DNA of 64,000 nt, from positions 2,108,001-2,172,000 of the forward strand of contig CAWEGO010000002.1 in the NCBI GenBank assembly GCA_963808725.1, given 5' to 3'. Positions 60,680 to 64,000 of the stretch are shown here, piece after piece (within the stretch, counting starts at the first letter, position 1; every line of letters begins with the position of its first letter). This DNA comes from JAHFUA01 sp963808725 (GTDB taxonomy: Bacteria; Acidobacteriota; Terriglobia; Terriglobales; Acidobacteriaceae). Below the pieces are notes generated by a model, which worked only from the letters and a program-made list of their open reading frames with translations, was not told where the DNA came from and made no database searches. The position numbers and the translations under genes are program-made.

Positions 60680-61842
60680 AGATCAAGGCTGCAGTGTTGA
60701 ACGCGATGGGAGTTGCTCCGCCATATTCGCAGTCCAAGCCACTTTCGATAGAAGAAGTTGACCTCGAAGGTCCCGGGCAGGGTGAAGTGCTGGTCAGGAT
60801 CGGCGCTGCCGGCCTCTGCCACTCCGATTTGTCCGTGATCAACGGCGACCGTCCGCGCCCCACGCCCATGGTGCTCGGGCACGAGGCGGCGGGGACGGTC
60901 GAGGAGATCGGGGCGGGCGTCGACGACCTCAAGAAGGGCGATCACGTAGTGCTGGTATTCGTGCCCAGCTGCGGACATTGCCTGCCCTGCTCGCAGGGAC
61001 GCCCCGCGCTTTGCGAACCGGGCGCCGCCGCCAACACCGCGGGCACGCTGCTCTCGGGCGCGCGCCGGCTCGGCCGAAACGGGGCGCCGGTCAACCACCT
61101 CCTCGGTTGTTCTTCTTTCGCCGAGTTTGCGACCGTTTCGCGGCGGTCGCTGATCAAGATCGATCCGGAACTGCCGTTCGACGAGGCGGCGCTGTTCGGC
61201 TGTGCCGTGCTGACCGGAGTGGGCGCGGTCCTCAACACCGCCAAAGTCTCCCCGGGCTCGACGGTCGCAGTCGTAGGACTGGGCGGCGTGGGATTCGCGG
61301 CTTTGCTGGGCGCGAGCCTAGCCGGTGCGCGCCAGATCGTAGCCGTCGATGTGTTGCCGGACAAACTGACCATGGCTAAGAGCCTGGGTGCGTCCGACAC
61401 GTTCAGCGCTGCGGAAACGGACTGCGTCGAGAAGGTGCGTGCCGCAACCCAGGGCGGCGTGGAGTTCGCGTTCGAAATGGCGGGATCGGTGAAAGCCATG
61501 GAACTGGCCTACAAGATCACGCGCCGCGGCGGCACCACCGTGACCGTGGGCCTGCCTCCGCCGACCCACACCTTTCCCGTTCCGCAGGTGAACCTGGTCG
61601 CGGAAGAGCGCACCATCAAGGGAAGCTACATCGGCACGTGCGTGCCGGTACGGGATATGCCACGCTACATCGCGCTTTACCGGCAGGGACGCCTGCCCGT
61701 CGACCGCCTGATGACCGGCCGGCTTAGCCTGGCCGACATCAATGCGGGGTTCGATCGCTTGCGCGAAGGCAAGGCCGTACGCCAGGTGGTTGGCTTTGCG
61801 TCCGCCAGCAGCGGCCGGAGCGCCGAGGCCAGGGCAAGCTGA
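60676..61842 (+). CDS. Zinc-dependent alcohol dehydrogenase
   Basis: 388 residues. Catalytic zinc ligands Cys48 (GLCHSD) and His69/Glu70 (GHE), structural zinc Cys99, Cys102, Cys105, Cys113, NAD-binding GLGGVGF near 205. MDR superfamily class III-like; oxidises a primary alcohol or reduces an aldehyde. ATGA overlap with livF puts it in the transporter operon, so its substrate may be the imported compound or a product of it. Confidence 0.9.
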   Translation: MKIKAAVLNAMGVAPPYSQSKPLSIEEVDLEGPGQGEVLVRIGAAGLCHSDLSVINGDRPRPTPMVLGHEAAGTVEEIGAGVDDLKKGDHVVLVFVPSCGHCLPCSQGRPALCEPGAAANTAGTLLSGARRLGRNGAPVNHLLGCSSFAEFATVSRRSLIKIDPELPFDEAALFGCAVLTGVGAVLNTAKVSPGSTVAVVGLGGVGFAALLGASLAGARQIVAVDVLPDKLTMAKSLGASDTFSAAETDCVEKVRAATQGGVEFAFEMAGSVKAMELAYKITRRGGTTVTVGLPPPTHTFPVPQVNLVAEERTIKGSYIGTCVPVRDMPRYIALYRQGRLPVDRLMTGRLSLADINAGFDRLREGKAVRQVVGFASASSGRSAEARAS

Positions 61843-61934
61843 TCTGGCGTCCGTGTTGGCTCATGCCGGTGCAAGCGCGCGCTGGCGATTCCAGCCAGGG
61901 GTGGTGTCTGGGAAAATACCTCCACGATTTCTAA

Positions 61935-62222
61935 TTGAACTTCACCCGCATTCCATCGCAGAATGAGGGAAAGAGTTTCTTGCAGGATAACTGGCTTGCT
62001 CGGTTGTACAGGGAGGAGAAGTTGGCAGGGCCGGAACCGGTAATTCCTACACCGCACCAACACCACAAGCATCACGTTCGCATCCGTCGTCGCAAAAAAT
62101 TCTGGCGCCGGCCGTCCTGGTGGTCCACGGTAGGAAGGTCGATCATCGTGGTCATGCTGGCGGTCACCGTGCTTTTCTGCATGTACCTGGTGTGGGCCGG
62201 GACCATCGTGCACCCTCAATAG
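61935..62222 (+). CDS. Possible small membrane protein
   Basis: 95 residues. A TTG start directly after an in-frame stop. A His/Arg/Lys-rich middle (HQHHKHHVRIRRRKKFWRR) followed by one TM helix near 70-90. Not recognised; the start is weak. Confidence 0.45.
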   Translation: MNFTRIPSQNEGKSFLQDNWLARLYREEKLAGPEPVIPTPHQHHKHHVRIRRRKKFWRRPSWWSTVGRSIIVVMLAVTVLFCMYLVWAGTIVHPQ

Positions 62223-62339
62223 GCGGCAGAAGCAGCCGCGACGCGAACGATCTCGATGCGTTACTGAACGGGCTCGTGCAGAAGCTGATTAGCTACGCGA
62301 AGCAAGGAGCGCCAGGCCGCAACGCGCCGCTCGCGCCCG

Positions 62340-62560
62340 AAAAGCTGCGGAAAATCTTCGCCCCAAGAAACCGCATGGGTGCAAAGGGGCACCGTCTAGA
62401 TTCTTCGCTTCGCTCAGAATGACATTCTATTCTTTGCAATACTGTCCGGGAGACTGTCATCCTGAGCGCGCCGCTTTTGCGCGCGAAGGATCTAGAGAGT
62501 GCCCTTTCGCCCCATACGGTTCATAGAAGCGAACGTCTTGCGGGGCGTTTGTCCGGATCG
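62340..62560. repeat. Long imperfect foldback
   Basis: From GCGGAAAATCTTCGCCCC through CCGCATGGG and TCTAGATTCTTCGC, to the mirrored GCGAAGGATCTAGA, CCCATACGG and GAAGCGAACGTCTTGC. Arms near 90 nt with mismatches. The inner TGTCATCCTGAGCG unit is the shared family at 5577 and 43315. Confidence 0.65.
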
Positions 62561-62690
62561 TGTCCCGCGTCCCCTGCAGTTATTGATTTCTTGAACCAGA
62601 TTGCGGGGACACCACGCCAGCCCTGACCTCGCCGCTGTTTGATGACTATTGCAACCAGCTAATACAGAAACAATATATTTAACAAGATAC

Positions 62691-62720
62691 TTGACAACGC
62701 CTCGCCAGGCGTGATATTGT
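62691..62720 (+). promoter_or_regulatory. Sigma-70-like promoter
   Basis: TTGACA (62691-62696), 18-bp spacer holding GCCTCGCCAGGC (an inverted repeat, possible operator), TATTGT (62715-62720). It could serve the regulator gene, 330 nt downstream. Confidence 0.5.
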
Positions 62721-63051
62721 CTAGCGACATACATTATCTATTGGCTAATTCATTGGCGAATCGGATTGTACCCCTAAGTCCTTTATTTCGATTCGGACCT
62801 ATCGGATTCATGCTCGTAAGTGGCTGATTCCAATATACCGAGGTGCGCGGGAGATAATCTCATACCGGCAAGACCCTGGACACATTGCTCCCGCCAACCA
62901 GGCGCCGCGCTGCGGGGCGAGACTCTCTGCTACTTTCACAACCCTGCTAGCAGCGCCCACCTTCATGTCCGGCTGTTTGCCGTCCGGAGCGACCAAGGGG
63001 GCACTGCGCCAAGGCGCGCCGGAATTTCTCTCCGCCCGGTACAATACCGCT

Positions 63052-63744
63052 GTGAAGCCTCTCATTTTTCTGGTCGAGGACGATGCCGACATCAGCCGCC
63101 TGGTGCGGCACCACCTGGAGGCGGCCGGTTACGCCGTGCATGCTTTTCCCGCGGCCGGCGCCGTGCTGAGCGAAGCCGAGAAAGAGCGTCCCTCGCTGTT
63201 CCTGCTCGACATCATGGTGCCGGGCGGAGACGGTCTCGATCTCTGCCGCCGCATCCGCCAGATGCCCATCCTGGGCATGACTCCGGTGATTTTTCTGACC
63301 GCCAAGACCGCTGAATCGGACCGCGTGCTCGGCCTCGACCTGGGCGCCGACGACTACATCACCAAGCCTTTCAGTCCGCGCGAACTGGTGGCGCGCACAC
63401 GGGCCGTCCTGCGGCGTTTTGAGAAGCCGCTCACCCCCTCGCTGCTGAAGATGGGCGAGATCGAGATCGACAGCGGGGCCATGACCCTGACGGTGCGCGG
63501 CAACCCCGTCGCCACCACTGCCACCGAGTTTCGCCTGCTGGATTACCTGGCGCGCCACGTGGGGCGCGTTTTCACCCGCGACCAGTTGCTGGACGCGGTG
63601 TGGCGCGACACCGCCTACGTCACCCCGCGTTCGGTGGACGTGTACGTGCGCCGCATCCGCGAGAAGATCGAGCCCGACGCCGAGAACCCGCGCTACCTGC
63701 GCACTGTCCGCGGCACTGGCTACCGCTTCGAGTCGCCCAAGTGA
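63052..63744 (+). CDS. OmpR/PhoB-family response regulator
   Basis: 230 residues from a GTG at 63052, where the receiver begins (KPLIFLVEDD); the longer frame adds non-conserved sequence. Acidic pair Asp10/Asp11 and phospho-acceptor Asp53, Lys in TKPFSPREL. C-terminal winged helix with LLDYLARHVGRVFTRDQLLD and RSVDVYVRRIREKIEPDAEN. TACAAT lies 6 nt before the start (leaderless possible). GTGA overlap with the kinase gene. Confidence 0.93.
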   Translation: MKPLIFLVEDDADISRLVRHHLEAAGYAVHAFPAAGAVLSEAEKERPSLFLLDIMVPGGDGLDLCRRIRQMPILGMTPVIFLTAKTAESDRVLGLDLGADDYITKPFSPRELVARTRAVLRRFEKPLTPSLLKMGEIEIDSGAMTLTVRGNPVATTATEFRLLDYLARHVGRVFTRDQLLDAVWRDTAYVTPRSVDVYVRRIREKIEPDAENPRYLRTVRGTGYRFESPK

Positions 63745-64000
63745 GCAACCGCGTCTTCTTCAAGCTGCTGCTAATGTTCGCGGTGGTGATCGCCGCGTAT
63801 GCGCTGGCGTCGCTCCTCCAGACCACTGCCGGAGTGCGCCACACGCTGCTGTGGACATCAGGGCTGGCGGTGCTGGTGGCCGTCGTGCTGGCGTTGATCG
63901 CGGCGCAGTCGGTGGCGCGTCGTTTGCGGCGCATCGTGGATTTCGCCGCTCGCATTGCTTCCGGAGATCTGACCGCTCGCATCGCGGAAAACTCCTCCGA
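63741..64000 (+). CDS. Sensor histidine kinase (3' end cut by window)
   Basis: 86 codons visible. Two TM helices (about residues 7-28 and 40-64), then a HAMP-like segment ending GDLTARIAENSS. The rest, with DHp and kinase domain, lies past the window. The GTG start overlaps the regulator stop, so they are a pair. Confidence 0.85.
   Translation, partial: MSNRVFFKLLLMFAVVIAAYALASLLQTTAGVRHTLLWTSGLAVLVAVVLALIAAQSVARRLRRIVDFAARIASGDLTARIAENSS

Larger units (their letters stand above)
62223..63051. other. Intergenic region before the two-component genes
   Basis: 829 bp: a long foldback repeat (62340-62560), an AT-rich part with a good promoter (62691-62720), then non-coding sequence up to the regulator start. 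ORFs on the minus strand here are not recognised. Confidence 0.45.

Overview
The window is about 64 kb of high-GC bacterial chromosome, most likely from an Acidobacteriota (my inference). The support is a VWA protein of the type known as the VWFA-related Acidobacterial domain, a secreted S55 (SpoIVB-like) peptidase of the kind common in that phylum, an imuA-imuB-dnaE2 mutagenesis cassette, and many GTG starts and ATGA start/stop overlaps. There are no rRNA genes, phage genes or CRISPR arrays. One tRNA gene is present. Most genes are housekeeping.

Layout. 1-3.9 kb: end of miaA, a GH3 glycosidase, a lipoprotein and a zinc-ribbon membrane protein. 4.0-7.8 kb: pyrimidine operon pyrR-pyrB-pyrC plus a HAD hydrolase. 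7.9-15.7 kb: cyanase, kbl, an FAD oxidoreductase, DUF983, murJ, small accessory proteins, beta-carbonic anhydrase and bactofilin. 16.1-26.8 kb: rnr, clpC, lolD, lolC, a methyltransferase and a secreted beta-propeller. 27-32.5 kb: a gene-poor stretch with odd composition, then S55 peptidase, VWA protein and a VapBC pair. 32.8-35.0 kb: an ATPase plus TOPRIM/DUF4435 pair that resembles the PARIS anti-phage system. 35.4-41 kb: ZIP transporter, four-helix-bundle protein, ychF, DUF4149, cupin, moxR, htpX. 41.2-45.4 kb: cytochrome c maturation operon (ccmF, ccmH and others). 45.8-47.7 kb: signalling genes. 47.8-53.7 kb: imuA-imuB-dnaE2. 54-55.3 kb: tRNA-Glu(CTC) followed by two more copies of its 3' end, probably scars of an integrated element. 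55.9-61.8 kb: liv-type ABC transporter operon ending in a zinc alcohol dehydrogenase. 63-64 kb: OmpR-type regulator and the start of its sensor kinase.

Two things stand out. First, the window is full of short tandem repeats, mostly of 7-nt units with many different sequences, often arranged as inverted arms. They begin a few bases after the stop codons of at least a dozen genes, and others sit in frame inside rnr, lolC, imuA, imuB and dnaE2; the imuA stop and imuB start codons both lie in one such repeat. Second, the ATPase/TOPRIM pair is a probable defence module whose second gene continues about 55 codons past an apparent frameshift.

Single-base frameshifts affect clpC (about 12), dnaE2 (5), rnr, lolC, the propeller gene, the HD-GYP gene and the DUF4435 gene. 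In each case the protein resumes cleanly in another frame and the total length modulo 3 fits the inferred indels, so local sequence errors are more likely than gene decay.
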